Part shown: in pieces, positions 8,879 to 20,880 of the stretch | Numbering within the stretch: the stretch's first letter is position 1 | Layout of the letters: each line of letters opens with the position of its first letter | NCBI RefSeq assembly: GCF_019977355.1 | Contig: NZ_AP024656.1 | Span: 124,001-188,000 of the forward strand | Direction: 5' to 3' | Origin: Arthrobacter sp. NicSoilB8 | GTDB taxonomy: Bacteria; Actinomycetota; Actinomycetes; Actinomycetales; Micrococcaceae | DNA: 64,000 nucleotides | Position numbers and translations under genes: made by a program | The notes under the pieces: generated by a model | What the model was told of the DNA's origin: nothing | What the model saw: the letters and a program-made list of their open reading frames with translations, nothing else | The model's database searches: none

Positions 8879-9244
8879 ACTGATCTCCTTGATTGTTATT
8901 TCTCAGTCGTAGCGGACCACCCGTAGCGACCTTACTGGCATGTGCTAGAGACAAGCAGGCTGAATGTAGAGTACAAACTCGTTATAACCTAGCCCCCTGC
9001 CGGACACTGACTGGTGTCGCAGGAAAAGCCTGCTTAGATAATATCTATTAGCATTTTTGGAATCGGACAAACTTGATCCTAAATGCTTTTGATTCCACAT
9101 ACTTCCCTTTTATCTTCAGCACATATCCGCATCGTGCGAAGCTGCGGGATAACTGAACTGGATGCCGCAAGCTCCAATTAGATTCCTCCACCGGATGCGT
9201 TGCGATAAGTTCTAGCAACGAAATCTTGGGTTCCACAACCCCCA

Positions 9245-9310
9245 GTTGCATTTTCTGCACAAGCCCTAAGTTGCATTTTTTACAACACCCTCACGGTTGC
9301 ATTTTTTGCA
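9245..9310. promoter_or_regulatory. three direct copies of a TTGCATTTTTTGCA-type element, candidate operators
   Basis: GTTGCATTTTCTGCA (9245-9259), GTTGCATTTTTTACA (9270-9284) and GTTGCATTTTTTGCA (9296-9310) recur with 25-26 bp periodicity, about 2.5 helical turns. Each has TTGCA then a T-tract then TGCA. They sit in the intergenic region between the divergent binding-protein gene and the gcv cassette, just before the riboswitch, so a repressor or activator of either unit could bind cooperatively. The rest of 8879-9244 shows no gene or recognisable motif. Confidence 0.5.
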
Positions 9311-9355
9311 TCCTCACCTCCCGCTCCTATCCGAGGTCGGTTATTGTGTGAGACA

Positions 9356-9373
9356 TATCACCGACAAGTGATA
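9356..9373. promoter_or_regulatory. inverted repeat TATCAC-N6-GTGATA upstream of the glycine riboswitch
   Basis: Perfect 6-bp arms separated by 6 bp, centred about 20 bp upstream of the first aptamer of the glycine riboswitch. The position fits an operator overlapping the gcv promoter or transcription start. No regulator can be assigned from sequence. Confidence 0.35.
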
Positions 9374-9384
9374 CAGCTGTTGAT

Positions 9385-9581
9385 CGCGGCGGGAGAGCCC
9401 TGCAAGTAGATACAAGCAGGCGCCGTAGGAGCAAATCCTCCCCAGGAATCTCTCAGGCCCCCGTACCGCCGCGGTGAGGCAACTCTGGAAAGCAGCCCGG
9501 AACCTCAGGGCTCACCCACGGTGCAAGCAAAGCCATGCGAAAGCATGGCTGCGCGGAAACTCTCAGGTCCAATACAGAGCG
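9385..9581 (+). promoter_or_regulatory. tandem glycine riboswitch (two aptamers)
   Basis: Aptamer 1 (9385-9473) has a P1 stem CGCGGCGG with CCGCCGCG, GGGAGAG at its 5' side, the conserved CGCCGTAGGAGCAAA core and AATCTCTCAGG. Aptamer 2 (9482-9581) repeats the layout with CTCTGGAAAG, ACGGTGCAAG, AACTCTCAGGTCCAATACAGAG. Such tandem elements bind glycine and, upstream of gcv genes, turn expression on when glycine is high. It ends 57 nt before the gcvP start, with a purine-rich GGGGAGGAAC right after the second P1. This places the whole downstream cassette under glycine control. Confidence 0.93.
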
Positions 9582-9638
9582 GGGAGGAACCCGAATCAAT
9601 GTGGCGTACCCTGCGCCGCCTGAGTTATGGAGTTCCTT

Positions 9639-12557
<2,919 letters not shown>

Positions 12558-12569
12558 GGACAGCCAACG

Positions 12570-13703
12570 ATGACTGAGAATTACACGGCACTTTACGAAG
12601 AGCACAAGAAGCTCGGCGCCTCCTTCACGGACTTCGGCGGCTGGCAGATGCCGCTCAAGTACAGCTCCGAACTCGCCGAGCACCACGCCGTCCGCAACTC
12701 CGCGGGCTTGTTCGACCTCTCCCACATGGGCGAAGTCTGGGTCACCGGCCCGGACGCCGCAGCCTTCCTCGACTACGCCCTGGTCGGCAAGATCTCCGCC
12801 ATGGCGATCGGCAAGGCCAAGTACTCGCTGATCTGCAACGAGGACGGCGGCATCATCGACGACCTCATCACCTACCGCCGCGGCGAGCAGAAGTTCCTCG
12901 TCGTGCCCAACGCGGGCAACGCCAAGGTGGTCGCAGCTGCAATGGCTGAGCGCGCTGCAGGCTTTGAGGTCACCGTCCAGGACGCCTCCGCCGACACCTC
13001 GCTGATCGCCGTCCAGGGCCCCAAGGCGGAGGCCATCCTGCTCCGCCTGGTCCCGGCCGCGCAGCACGAGCTCGTCACCGGCCTGAAGTACTATGCCGCC
13101 GTGGAGGTCCCCTTCATGGTCGGCGGCACCAGCCAGGACCTCCTGCTGGCCCGCACCGGCTACACCGGCGAAGACGGCTTCGAGATCTTCGTGGACAACC
13201 ACGACGCCGCTGCCCTCTGGCAGGCGCTCATCGCCGTCGCCGGGGACGGCGAGCTGACCCCCGCCGGGCTCGCCTCCCGCGACTCCCTGCGGCTCGAAGC
13301 CGGCATGCCGCTGTACGGCAACGAACTCTCCCTCGAAGGCAACCCGTTCGCCGCCGGCCTGGGCCCGGTTGTCTCGCTCGCCAAGGAAAGCAACTTTGTG
13401 GGCAAGGAGGCGCTGACGGCGATCAAGGCCGTCGGCGTCGGATCGTCCATCGGCCTAAAACTAGTGGGACTCAAGGGCACGGGCCGCCGGGCAGCGCGAG
13501 CCCATTACTCCGTCCTCAAGAACGGATCGCTCATCGGCGAGGTGACCTCGGGTCAGCCGAGCCCGACGCTCGGTTACCCGGTCGCCCTGGCCTACGTCGA
13601 CGTCGAGCACTCAGAACCGGGCACGATCGTCGACGTCGACCTGCGCGGCAAGACCGAGCCCTTCGAAGTGGTCGCGCTGCCGTTCTACAAGCGCCAAAAG
13701 TAG
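12570..13703 (+). CDS. gcvT: aminomethyltransferase, T-protein of glycine cleavage system
   Basis: 377 residues, full length. GcvT releases ammonia from the aminomethyl-lipoyl intermediate and transfers the methylene to tetrahydrofolate, giving 5,10-methylene-THF. Visible family segments are [21 protein letters not shown] (N-terminal folate-binding start), [17 protein letters not shown] (~50), [18 protein letters not shown] (~95), [15 protein letters not shown] (~195) and [17 protein letters not shown] (~240). It starts 12 bp after the gcvP stop. A run near 13440-13510 uses rarer codons, as seen in part of gcvP. Confidence 0.96.
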   Translation: MTENYTALYEEHKKLGASFTDFGGWQMPLKYSSELAEHHAVRNSAGLFDLSHMGEVWVTGPDAAAFLDYALVGKISAMAIGKAKYSLICNEDGGIIDDLITYRRGEQKFLVVPNAGNAKVVAAAMAERAAGFEVTVQDASADTSLIAVQGPKAEAILLRLVPAAQHELVTGLKYYAAVEVPFMVGGTSQDLLLARTGYTGEDGFEIFVDNHDAAALWQALIAVAGDGELTPAGLASRDSLRLEAGMPLYGNELSLEGNPFAAGLGPVVSLAKESNFVGKEALTAIKAVGVGSSIGLKLVGLKGTGRRAARAHYSVLKNGSLIGEVTSGQPSPTLGYPVALAYVDVEHSEPGTIVDVDLRGKTEPFEVVALPFYKRQK

Positions 13704-13780
13704 GTCCCGTCGGGTCGCCTTTGGCCCGTCGGTCCTGGGACAAACAAGCTTTACGAACTGGAAGAAAAGAAGGAATTGAG

Positions 13781-14164
13781 ATGAGCAAAGTAGTTGCTGA
13801 ACTGAAATACTCGGCCGAGCACGAGTGGGTTGCCTCTGATGGGGCCGGGCCTGTAGGAATCGGCATTTCCGCCGTCGCGGCGGACGCCCTCGGCGACATC
13901 GTGTACGTTGACCTGCCCGAGGTCGGCTCCGCGGTGACCGCGGGCGAGACCTGCGGCGAGGTCGAATCGACCAAGTCCGTCTCGGACCTGTACGCCCCGG
14001 TCACGGGCGAGGTCACGGAGGTCAACGCCGCCGTCGTCGAGGACCCCGCGCTGATCAACAGCGATCCGTACGGTGCCGGCTGGCTCTTCAAGGTCGCCGT
14101 GACCGAAGCGGGCCCACTGCTGAGCGCCGCCGAGTACGCGGCCGCCAACGGCGGTGAACTGTGA
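13781..14164 (+). CDS. gcvH: glycine cleavage system H protein
   Basis: 127 residues. GcvH is the lipoyl carrier that shuttles the aminomethyl group between the P, T and L proteins. The lipoylation site is [18 protein letters not shown] (lysine ~residue 65), preceded by [13 protein letters not shown] and followed by [13 protein letters not shown]. The ATG at 13781 has AAGGA 7-9 nt upstream; the longer reading from 13721 adds a non-homologous leader. Its TGA overlaps the GTG of glyA (GTGA), so the two are translationally coupled. The dihydrolipoyl dehydrogenase (L protein) is not encoded in the window and is presumably shared with other complexes. Confidence 0.95.
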   Translation: MSKVVAELKYSAEHEWVASDGAGPVGIGISAVAADALGDIVYVDLPEVGSAVTAGETCGEVESTKSVSDLYAPVTGEVTEVNAAVVEDPALINSDPYGAGWLFKVAVTEAGPLLSAAEYAAANGGEL

Positions 14165-15474
14165 TCACGACAGCAGCCATTGAGCAGGTTGTCTCGCCGA
14201 GCATGGACGCGGACCTGTCCGTCCTGGACCCGGAGATCGCCGCGAAGATCGACGACGAGCTCACCCGCCAGCGCGGGGGCCTGGAGATGATTGCCTCGGA
14301 GAACCACACCGCCAGGGCCGTCATGCAGGCGCAGGGTTCGGTGCTGACGAACAAGTACGCCGAGGGCTACCCGGGCAAGCGCTACTACGGCGGCTGCGAG
14401 CACGTTGACGTGATCGAGCAGCTTGCGATCGACCGGGTCAAGGCCCTGTTCGGCGCCGAGTACGCCAACGTCCAGCCGCACTCCGGCGCCCAGGCCAACG
14501 CCTCCGTGATGCACGCCCTGATCCGTCCGGGCGACACCATCATGGGCCTGAACCTGGCGCACGGCGGGCACCTGACCCACGGCATGAAGATCAACTTCTC
14601 CGGCCGGCTCTACAACGTCATCCCGTACCAGGTCCGCGAGGATGACCACCGGATCGACATGGCCGAGGTCGAGGCCCTGGCCCGGGAGCACAAGCCGCAG
14701 CTGATCGTTGCCGGCTGGTCCGCGTACGCCCGCCAGCTCGACTTCGCCGAGTTCCGCCGGATTGCCGACTCCGTGGGCGCCTACCTCATGGTGGACATGG
14801 CCCACTTCGCCGGCCTCGTGGCGGCCGGGCTGCACCCGAGCCCGGTCCCGCACGCCCATGTCACGACGTCCACCACGCACAAGACCCTTGCCGGTCCGCG
14901 CGGCGGCATCATCCTCACCAACGACGCCGACATCGCGAAGAAGATCAACTCCGCGGTGTTCCCCGGACAGCAGGGCGGCCCGTTGGAGCACGTGATCGCC
15001 GGCAAGGCCGTGGCCTTCAAGATCGCCGCGTCCCCGGAGTTCAAGGAGCGCCAGGAACGTGTCCTGGCCGGTGCACGGATCCTCGCCGACCGTCTGGTCC
15101 AGCCGGACGTCACCGCCAAGGGGATCAACGTGATCTCCGGCGGCACCGACGTGCACCTGGTCCTCGTGGACCTGCGCAGCTGCGAGCTCAACGGGCAGGA
15201 AGCCGAGGACCGCCTCGCGGCCATCGACATCACCGTCAACCGCAACGCCGTCCCGTTCGACCCGCGCCCGCCGATGGTCACCTCCGGCCTGCGGATCGGC
15301 ACCCCGGCGCTGGCCACCCGCGGCTTCGGCGAAGCGGCCTTCACCGAGGTCGCCGACATCATCGCCGAGGCCCTGACCGCCGACGCCGGTGCGGACCTGT
15401 CCGGTCTGCGTACCCGGGTGGAGGCCCTCGCCGCCGCCCACCCGCTCTACCCCTCCGTAACCGAACTCGCATAG
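14161..15474 (+). CDS. glyA: serine hydroxymethyltransferase
   Basis: 437 residues. SHMT combines glycine with methylene-THF to give serine, using up the product of the cleavage system. Signature segments: [21 protein letters not shown] (modified near residue 40), [20 protein letters not shown] (~63-82), [16 protein letters not shown] and the PLP-lysine motif [15 protein letters not shown] (lysine ~243). The start is a GTG overlapping the gcvH stop, giving [19 protein letters not shown] before the conserved core. Placement directly after gcvH points to glycine catabolism through serine rather than general one-carbon supply; this would then be a second copy beside a housekeeping glyA elsewhere, which I cannot see here. 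Confidence 0.94.
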   Translation: MITTAAIEQVVSPSMDADLSVLDPEIAAKIDDELTRQRGGLEMIASENHTARAVMQAQGSVLTNKYAEGYPGKRYYGGCEHVDVIEQLAIDRVKALFGAEYANVQPHSGAQANASVMHALIRPGDTIMGLNLAHGGHLTHGMKINFSGRLYNVIPYQVREDDHRIDMAEVEALAREHKPQLIVAGWSAYARQLDFAEFRRIADSVGAYLMVDMAHFAGLVAAGLHPSPVPHAHVTTSTTHKTLAGPRGGIILTNDADIAKKINSAVFPGQQGGPLEHVIAGKAVAFKIAASPEFKERQERVLAGARILADRLVQPDVTAKGINVISGGTDVHLVLVDLRSCELNGQEAEDRLAAIDITVNRNAVPFDPRPPMVTSGLRIGTPALATRGFGEAAFTEVADIIAEALTADAGADLSGLRTRVEALAAAHPLYPSVTELA

Positions 15475-15491
15475 CGAGACGTTGTGACCCA

Positions 15492-15530
15492 CGACGCCGG
15501 GCTGCCGCCACAAGCCGCCGCCCGGCGTCG
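15492..15530 (+). terminator. GC-rich hairpin between glyA and sdaA
   Basis: An 11-bp perfect inverted repeat CGACGCCGGGC / GCCCGGCGTCG with a 17-nt loop begins 18 nt after the glyA stop. No T-tract follows, so it may be an attenuator or mRNA-stabilising hairpin more than a full terminator. Confidence 0.45.
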
Positions 15531-15611
15531 AACACCTACAGTGCTGCCTCACGATCGTCCGGCAGACCATCTGCCGAACCACCACAAACAATACCTAGTT
15601 AGGAACCGACA

Positions 15612-17009
15612 ATGGCTGTTGGAGTCTTTGACCTCTTTTCCATCGGCATAGGGCCATCCAGCTCCCACACGGTGGGCCCCATGCGGGCCGCCGCCGTGTT
15701 TGCCGAAGAGCTCAAAACGTCCGGAGTCCTTGACCGCGTGGCGTCGTTGCGGGTGGACCTCTATGGTTCGCTTGCCGCGACCGGCCACGGCCACGGCACG
15801 ATGACCGCCATCCTGCTCGGGCTCGAAGGCTTCCATCCCGAGCAGATCCTGCCCGAGGAGGTCGAGGGCCGGCTCGCCACGATCGAGGAGACCGGCACCC
15901 TGCAACTGGCCGGAGCTGTTCCCCTGCCGTACGGGGTGAAGGACATGGTCCTGCGGCCGCTCACCATCCTGCCCCGGCACACCAACGGGATGACGTTCAC
16001 CGTCTCGGACGCCGACGGCGAGGTCCTGCACAGCGCCACGTTCTTCTCCGTGGGCGGCGGCTTCATCGTCCGCGAGGGCGAGGAAGAGGCGGCCCTGAAG
16101 GAACTCGACGAATCGAAGAAAGAGCTTCCCCTGCCGTTCCGCACGGCCGCTGAACTGCTGGGGCACTGCCGATCCATTGGCTTGTCCATCGGCGGGATCA
16201 TGTTCGTCAACGAGCGCGCCTCACGCACCGGGGAGGAGATCCGCGAAGGGCTCCTGCACATTTACTCGGTGATGGAAGGCTGCGTCGAGGTCAGCCTCAA
16301 GCGCACCGGGCTGCTGCCCGGCGGCCTCAAGGTCCGGCGCCGTGCCCCGGACTGGCACGAGCGCCTCATGAAGGAGGACAAGGACCGGAACCCGAAGTAC
16401 TGGCAGGAATGGGTCAACCTGATTGCCCTGGCCGTGAATGAGGAAAACGCCTCGGGCGGCCGTGTGGTCACCGCCCCCACCAACGGCGCCGCGGGCATCA
16501 TCCCGGCCGTGCTCTACTACGCGCTGCACTTCGCCCCCGGCATGGACAAGGCAACCCAGGCCGACCGCGACGACGTCGTGGTCAAGTTCCTGCTGACCGC
16601 GGCCGCCGTCGGGGTGCTGTACAAGGAACAGGCCTCGATCTCCGGCGCAGAGGTCGGCTGTCAGGGCGAGGTGGGCTCGGCGTCGTCGATGGCCGCCGCC
16701 GGCCTGGCCGAAGTCATGGGCGGCACGCCCCAGCAGGTGGAGAACGCCGCGGAAATCGCGATGGAGCACAACCTTGGCCTGACCTGCGATCCGATCGGAG
16801 GCCTCGTCCAGATCCCCTGCATTGAACGCAACGCGATCGCAGCAGCGAAGGCCATCAACGCCGCCAAGATAGCCCTGTGGGGCGACGGCACACACCGCGT
16901 CTCCCTCGACGAAGTCATCGTGACCATGCGCGAGACCGGCAAGGACATGTCCTCCAAATACAAGGAAACCGCGATGGGCGGCCTCGCCGTGAACGTCGTG
17001 GAGTGCTGA
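15612..17009 (+). CDS. sdaA: L-serine ammonia-lyase, single-chain Fe-S type
   Basis: 465 residues, the single-chain form with fused beta and alpha domains. It deaminates L-serine to pyruvate and ammonia with a 4Fe-4S cluster. The N-terminal [15 protein letters not shown] is diagnostic. The alpha domain has [17 protein letters not shown] (~290), [20 protein letters not shown] (cysteine ligand ~350) and [16 protein letters not shown] (two more cysteines ~390-400). It follows glyA after 137 bp and closes the route from glycine through serine to pyruvate. A downstream small membrane-protein gene starts 3 bp after its stop. Confidence 0.95.
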   Translation: MAVGVFDLFSIGIGPSSSHTVGPMRAAAVFAEELKTSGVLDRVASLRVDLYGSLAATGHGHGTMTAILLGLEGFHPEQILPEEVEGRLATIEETGTLQLAGAVPLPYGVKDMVLRPLTILPRHTNGMTFTVSDADGEVLHSATFFSVGGGFIVREGEEEAALKELDESKKELPLPFRTAAELLGHCRSIGLSIGGIMFVNERASRTGEEIREGLLHIYSVMEGCVEVSLKRTGLLPGGLKVRRRAPDWHERLMKEDKDRNPKYWQEWVNLIALAVNEENASGGRVVTAPTNGAAGIIPAVLYYALHFAPGMDKATQADRDDVVVKFLLTAAAVGVLYKEQASISGAEVGCQGEVGSASSMAAAGLAEVMGGTPQQVENAAEIAMEHNLGLTCDPIGGLVQIPCIERNAIAAAKAINAAKIALWGDGTHRVSLDEVIVTMRETGKDMSSKYKETAMGGLAVNVVEC

Positions 17010-17012
17010 TTG

Positions 17013-17192
17013 ATGTCGAAAGTGGTCAGTCAAGTTGAGGGCGGGACCGAAACCTCCTCGGGCGAGCTGCACCGTCGGCCGCCGAGGTCACTGGAACAAC
17101 AGTTGCGGAATGAGACATGGTTGGTCACTTTAACTTTTCTCTGCCTTCTCGCAATCATCGTTGGGGCGACGTTTCTATGCAACCCACCCTGA
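17013..17192 (+). CDS. small single-span membrane protein, unknown function
   Basis: 59 residues. The first ~35 are hydrophilic ([19 protein letters not shown]..., [14 protein letters not shown]), followed by one hydrophobic helix [20 protein letters not shown] and a CNPP tail. The ATG at 17013 has GGAG 9 nt upstream, formed by the end of sdaA, and follows the sdaA stop by 3 bp, suggesting translational coupling. I do not recognise a family. Its place inside a glycine/serine catabolic unit suggests a small membrane partner, for example of a transporter, but nothing in the sequence proves that. Confidence 0.55.
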   Translation: MSKVVSQVEGGTETSSGELHRRPPRSLEQQLRNETWLVTLTFLCLLAIIVGATFLCNPP

Positions 17193-17263
17193 CTAACTCA
17201 AGCCTCAGGACCGGTTCTTGGACTGGCAGGAGTGTCGCTATCAACACGCAAAGGAGCTCTACT

Positions 17264-18277
17264 GTGACACTGGCACCAGAAGGCCGGAAGATGCTGCGCA
17301 TTGAGCAGCGCAATGCGGCCACACCGGTGGAGCGTAAGCCGGAATGGATCAAGGCCAAGGTCCAGATGGGCCCCGAGTTTGTCCAGCTCAAAAACCTCGT
17401 CAAGAAGGAAGGCCTCCACACGGTGTGTGAAGAGGCCGGCTGCCCCAACATCTTCGAATGCTGGGAAGACAAGGAAGCGACCTTCCTGATCGGCGGCTCC
17501 GAATGCACCCGGCGCTGCGACTTCTGCCAGATCGACACCGGCAAGCCCTCGCCCGTGGATGTCTTCGAGCCCACCAAGGTGGCCCGCTCGGTGCAGTCCA
17601 TGCAGCTGCGCTACGCCACCGTGACCGGGGTGGCCCGCGATGACCTCGCCGATGAGGGCGTCTGGCTCTACGCCGAGACGGTCCGCAAGATCCACGAGCT
17701 GAACCCGGGCACCGGCGTCGAACTGCTGATCCCGGACTTCTCCGGCAAGCCCGAGCACATCGAGGCGATCTGCGACTCCAAGCCCGAGGTCTTCGCCCAT
17801 AACGTCGAAACCGTGCCGCGGATCTTCAAGCGGATCCGTCCCGCGTTCCGCTACGAGCGGTCCCTGGACGTCATCACCCAGGGCCGGAAGCTCGGCATGG
17901 TGACCAAGTCCAACCTGATCCTGGGCATGGGCGAGACCCGCGACGAGATTTCCGAGGCCCTGCGGGACCTGCACGAGGCCGGCTGCGACCTCATCACGAT
18001 CACCCAGTACCTGCGCCCGTCCGAACGGCACCTGCCGGTGGACCGCTGGGTCAAGCCGCAGGAATTCGTCGACCTGCAGAACGAGGCGGACGAGATCGGC
18101 TTCCTGGGCGTCATGTCCGGGCCCCTGGTGCGGTCCTCCTACCGCGCCGGCCGGCTCTGGGCCACCGCGATGCGCAAAAAGGGCCGGGAAATCCCGGCCC
18201 AGCTCGCCCACATCGAAAGCTCCGGCAGCACCCGCCAGGAAGCCAGCTCCATCCTCGCCGCGCACGCCGGCGTCTGA
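17264..18277 (+). CDS. lipA: lipoyl synthase (radical SAM)
   Basis: 337 residues. LipA inserts two sulfurs into octanoyl groups on carrier lysines, here most obviously on GcvH. Auxiliary cluster cysteines are in [12 protein letters not shown] and the radical-SAM motif is [41 protein letters not shown] and the C-terminal [11 protein letters not shown] (with the RSSY cluster-ligand serine) are all present. The GTG at 17264 has AAAGGAG 7 nt upstream and gives [18 protein letters not shown]; a reading from 17117 would overlap the small membrane-protein gene. A lipA inside a gcv cassette suggests dedicated cofactor supply. Confidence 0.94.
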   Translation: MTLAPEGRKMLRIEQRNAATPVERKPEWIKAKVQMGPEFVQLKNLVKKEGLHTVCEEAGCPNIFECWEDKEATFLIGGSECTRRCDFCQIDTGKPSPVDVFEPTKVARSVQSMQLRYATVTGVARDDLADEGVWLYAETVRKIHELNPGTGVELLIPDFSGKPEHIEAICDSKPEVFAHNVETVPRIFKRIRPAFRYERSLDVITQGRKLGMVTKSNLILGMGETRDEISEALRDLHEAGCDLITITQYLRPSERHLPVDRWVKPQEFVDLQNEADEIGFLGVMSGPLVRSSYRAGRLWATAMRKKGREIPAQLAHIESSGSTRQEASSILAAHAGV

Positions 18278-18297
18278 CACCTGCAGAGGACCAAAAG

Positions 18298-19119
18298 ATG
18301 CTTCCCACCAGAATCGAGATCGTCCCCACCGATGACATCGTCACTCGAGTCCACAACGCCGTGCCCTTAGACACGACGCTCACAATTACCTGCCTGCCTC
18401 ACCACGGAGTCCGGCGGACCATGCAGACGGCCATTCAACTTCGTCTGCTCGGATACAGCGTGGTTCCCCACCTTGCGGCGCGCAGTCTACAAGACCGTTC
18501 CGAGCTCGCCAGCATCATCAGAGACTGCGAAGTCGCCGGTATTAACGAGGTCTTCGCGGTCGGAGGCGACGCGCCGGAAGCAGCAGGTCCATACGGTTCC
18601 AGCCTTCATCTCGTGGAAGACATCGCAGAGTTTTCGGGCGGCCGGATTGGAGTTGGCATTGCAGGCTACCCTGAGGGTCACCCGGGCCTGAGCGCACTTC
18701 ACCTCGTGGACTCCCTCGTGGCCAAACATCATCTGGCCACGCATCTTGTCACGCAGATGTGCTTCTCCGCTCCGAAGATCCTGGACTACGCGGCGCTGCT
18801 GCGCCGGGAAGGGGTGGAGCTGCCCGTCTGGGCAGGCGTGGCCGGCATTCTTCCGAAGGGCAAACTGGTCTCGCTCGCAACCAAGATCGGTGTCGGTACC
18901 TCCCTCAAATTCCTCAGCCGCCAGGGTCCCCTTGGCCGCCGCCTGCTAAGCGGCGGTCGGTACTCGCCCCGAGACCTCATCGCAGAGTTGAGCGAACCCC
19001 CCGTAGCTGTCGAGGGCATCCACCTCTACAGCTTCAACGATCTCGCCACCCTCGCCAGTAGCGCGGCAAGCAAGATCGCGGGAACTTTCTCTCAAGGAGC
19101 TTTGCATGAGCACAACTAA
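18298..19119 (+). CDS. methylenetetrahydrofolate reductase-like protein (MetF family)
   Basis: 273 residues, with the FAD-dependent TIM-barrel signatures of [40 protein letters not shown] (compare PHLTC.. of MetF), [13 protein letters not shown] (~85), [14 protein letters not shown] (~118), [15 protein letters not shown] (~145) and [10 protein letters not shown] (~175). MTHFR interconverts 5,10-methylene- and 5-methyl-THF. In a glycine-degrading cassette it would draw off surplus methylene-THF made by GcvT. Similar genes accompany methyl-group catabolism clusters in other bacteria, where they may run in either direction. The gene begins 20 bp after lipA and its end overlaps pdxS by 14 bp. Confidence 0.85.
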   Translation: MLPTRIEIVPTDDIVTRVHNAVPLDTTLTITCLPHHGVRRTMQTAIQLRLLGYSVVPHLAARSLQDRSELASIIRDCEVAGINEVFAVGGDAPEAAGPYGSSLHLVEDIAEFSGGRIGVGIAGYPEGHPGLSALHLVDSLVAKHHLATHLVTQMCFSAPKILDYAALLRREGVELPVWAGVAGILPKGKLVSLATKIGVGTSLKFLSRQGPLGRRLLSGGRYSPRDLIAELSEPPVAVEGIHLYSFNDLATLASSAASKIAGTFSQGALHEHN

Positions 19120-20014
19120 GCCAGTGACGCGCGGCCTGTCGGGCAGCAGCCGCGTCAAGCGCGGCATGGCGGAGATGCTCAAGGGCGGCGTCATCATGGA
19201 CGTCGTCAACGCCGAGCAGGCCCGCATCGCCGAAGACGCCGGTGCCGTGGCCGTGATGGCGCTGGAACGTGTTCCGGCCGATATCCGTGCCCAGGGCGGC
19301 GTGTCCCGGATGTCCGATCCGGACATGATCGAGGCGATCATCGCGGCCGTGTCCGTGCCGGTCATGGCCAAGGCCCGGATCGGGCACTTCGTCGAGGCGC
19401 AGGTCCTGCAGTCTTTGGGCGTGGACTACATCGACGAGTCCGAGGTCCTGACCCCGGCCGACTACACCAACCACATCGACAAGTGGAAGTTCACGGTTCC
19501 GTTCGTCTGCGGTGCGACCAACCTGGGTGAGGCGCTGCGCCGTATCAATGAGGGTGCGGCGATGATCCGGTCCAAGGGTGAGGCCGGCACCGGGGACGTC
19601 TCCAACGCCACGACGCACATGCGCCAGATCCGCGCCGAGATCCTCAAGCTCGCCTCCCTGCCCGAGGACGAGCTCTACGTTGCGGCCAAGGAACTGCAGG
19701 CCCCGTACGAACTGGTCAAGGAGGTTGCCGCGACCGGCAAGCTCCCGGTGGTCCTGTTCACCGCCGGCGGCATCGCCACCCCGGCCGACGCCGCAATGAT
19801 GATGCAGCTCGGCGCCGACGGCGTGTTCGTCGGCTCCGGCATCTTCAAGTCCGGCAACCCGGCCCAGCGTGCCGCCGCCGTCGTGAAGGCCACCACCTTC
19901 TACGACGACCCGGACGAGATCGCCAAGGCCTCCCGCGGCCTGGGCGAGGCCATGGTCGGCATCAACGTCGACGAGATCCCGCAGCCCCACCGCCTCGCAG
20001 AGCGCGGCTGGTAA
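19106..20014 (+). CDS. pdxS: pyridoxal 5'-phosphate synthase lyase subunit
   Basis: 302 residues. PdxS condenses ribose 5-phosphate, glyceraldehyde 3-phosphate and ammonia to PLP in a dodecameric ring, normally with the glutaminase PdxT. Conserved blocks: [20 protein letters not shown] (N-terminus), [20 protein letters not shown] with the catalytic lysine (~90), [37 protein letters not shown] with [11 protein letters not shown] (second lysine region) and the C-terminal [10 protein letters not shown]. No pdxT follows, so the partner must come from elsewhere. GcvP, GlyA and the aldolase-like protein all need PLP, so the placement makes sense as cofactor supply. Confidence 0.94.
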   Translation: MSTTKPVTRGLSGSSRVKRGMAEMLKGGVIMDVVNAEQARIAEDAGAVAVMALERVPADIRAQGGVSRMSDPDMIEAIIAAVSVPVMAKARIGHFVEAQVLQSLGVDYIDESEVLTPADYTNHIDKWKFTVPFVCGATNLGEALRRINEGAAMIRSKGEAGTGDVSNATTHMRQIRAEILKLASLPEDELYVAAKELQAPYELVKEVAATGKLPVVLFTAGGIATPADAAMMMQLGADGVFVGSGIFKSGNPAQRAAAVVKATTFYDDPDEIAKASRGLGEAMVGINVDEIPQPHRLAERGW

Positions 20015-20062
20015 CCGAGTGGACGAGCAACAGCGCCTGAAAGGCGTAAAAGGGTGGCGCGG

Positions 20063-20269
20063 ATGCGGCTGGTACTTCAGTGGATGGATGCTCCGTACCA
20101 CGGGAGCAAATTGGCGTCCTTTCGCCTGCCCGAACAGGTCAACCGGGAAGGACAGAGCGCCTCCTCAAGCGGTAAAGAACAGCGCCCGAAGAGCTGGAAG
20201 TGGAATCTTCCTGCTATCGACGGCGATGCCACGCCCGTTCGTATCCATCGTCTTGAACCTCCCGCATGA
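20063..20269 (+). CDS. small hypothetical protein
   Basis: 68 residues starting MRLVLQWMDAPYHGSKLASF, with AAAAGGG about 8 nt before the ATG. There is no transmembrane segment or motif I recognise; the sequence is polar with SSSGKEQRPKSWKWN in the middle. It follows pdxS after 48 bp on the same strand, so it may be in the cassette transcript. Codon use is less GC-biased than in pdxS. Coding status is plausible but not certain. Confidence 0.4.
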   Translation: MRLVLQWMDAPYHGSKLASFRLPEQVNREGQSASSSGKEQRPKSWKWNLPAIDGDATPVRIHRLEPPA

Positions 20270-20318
20270 TTCAGAGGAGAGGCCAAAGGCGCCGCCCCCT
20301 TTGCACGAAAGTCCGTAG

Positions 20319-20582
20319 ATGACCACCGAACAAGTTAGTCCAACAGCAATCCGCATCACCGCCCTCGACGCCGAAAGCGTCCAAGAATCAATCAATGAAG
20401 CCGTCGGACTGCTCATCCTTGCCGCCCTAGAGCGACCATCCTCCGGCATACTTCTCACCAGACATGACCATTCGACTTACACAGCCGAGTTAAGTAGCGA
20501 CGTTCCCTACGGGCAAACTCTGGAAGTCAGATCCGATGGCGTTCACCTACCCGAATCACCACTTCTACGCGCGGCAGTGTGA
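20319..20582 (+). CDS. small hypothetical protein
   Basis: 87 residues, MTTEQVSPTAIRITALDAE at the start, then a helical segment with VGLLILAALERPSSGILLT and a polar C-terminus. No good ribosome site precedes the ATG. No family recognised. It follows the previous small gene by 49 bp. The stretch 20583-20880 after it has no gene; it contains a CAGACG-AAGA-CGTCTG inverted repeat (20844-20859) just before the next permease, which might be an operator. Confidence 0.45.
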   Translation: MTTEQVSPTAIRITALDAESVQESINEAVGLLILAALERPSSGILLTRHDHSTYTAELSSDVPYGQTLEVRSDGVHLPESPLLRAAV

Positions 20583-20880
20583 TGCACACCACGTCGATGC
20601 TGGGCTATTCTGGAAGTCAATTTTGCGAACGCGCGCCCAATTTTCCCCGTTCCGGCGCGACGACGCCTGCGCTCCGTCGCGTTGACCGGCTTCGCGGGCA
20701 TTTGCTAAGCCCGCAGCAACCTCAGGTTCACCCGACCGTGTCTTGTCCACTCATCGGGCCCTGCGGGACCTCCACACGACCGTTCTCTGGACCAAAATCC
20801 ACAGAAGGATCTCCCATCATCTTGTTAGCCAGACAATGTTGAGCAGACGAAGACGTCTGTCATGAATCAGAGAGTTCACC

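Noticed and set aside
13531..15591. 686-codon minus-strand open frame opposite gcvH and glyA
   Set aside because: Same shadow effect; no ribosome site and no family features.
17198..18280. 360-codon minus-strand open frame opposite lipA
   Set aside because: Shadow of the lipA frame.
19034..20101. 355-codon minus-strand open frame opposite pdxS
   Set aside because: Shadow of the pdxS frame.
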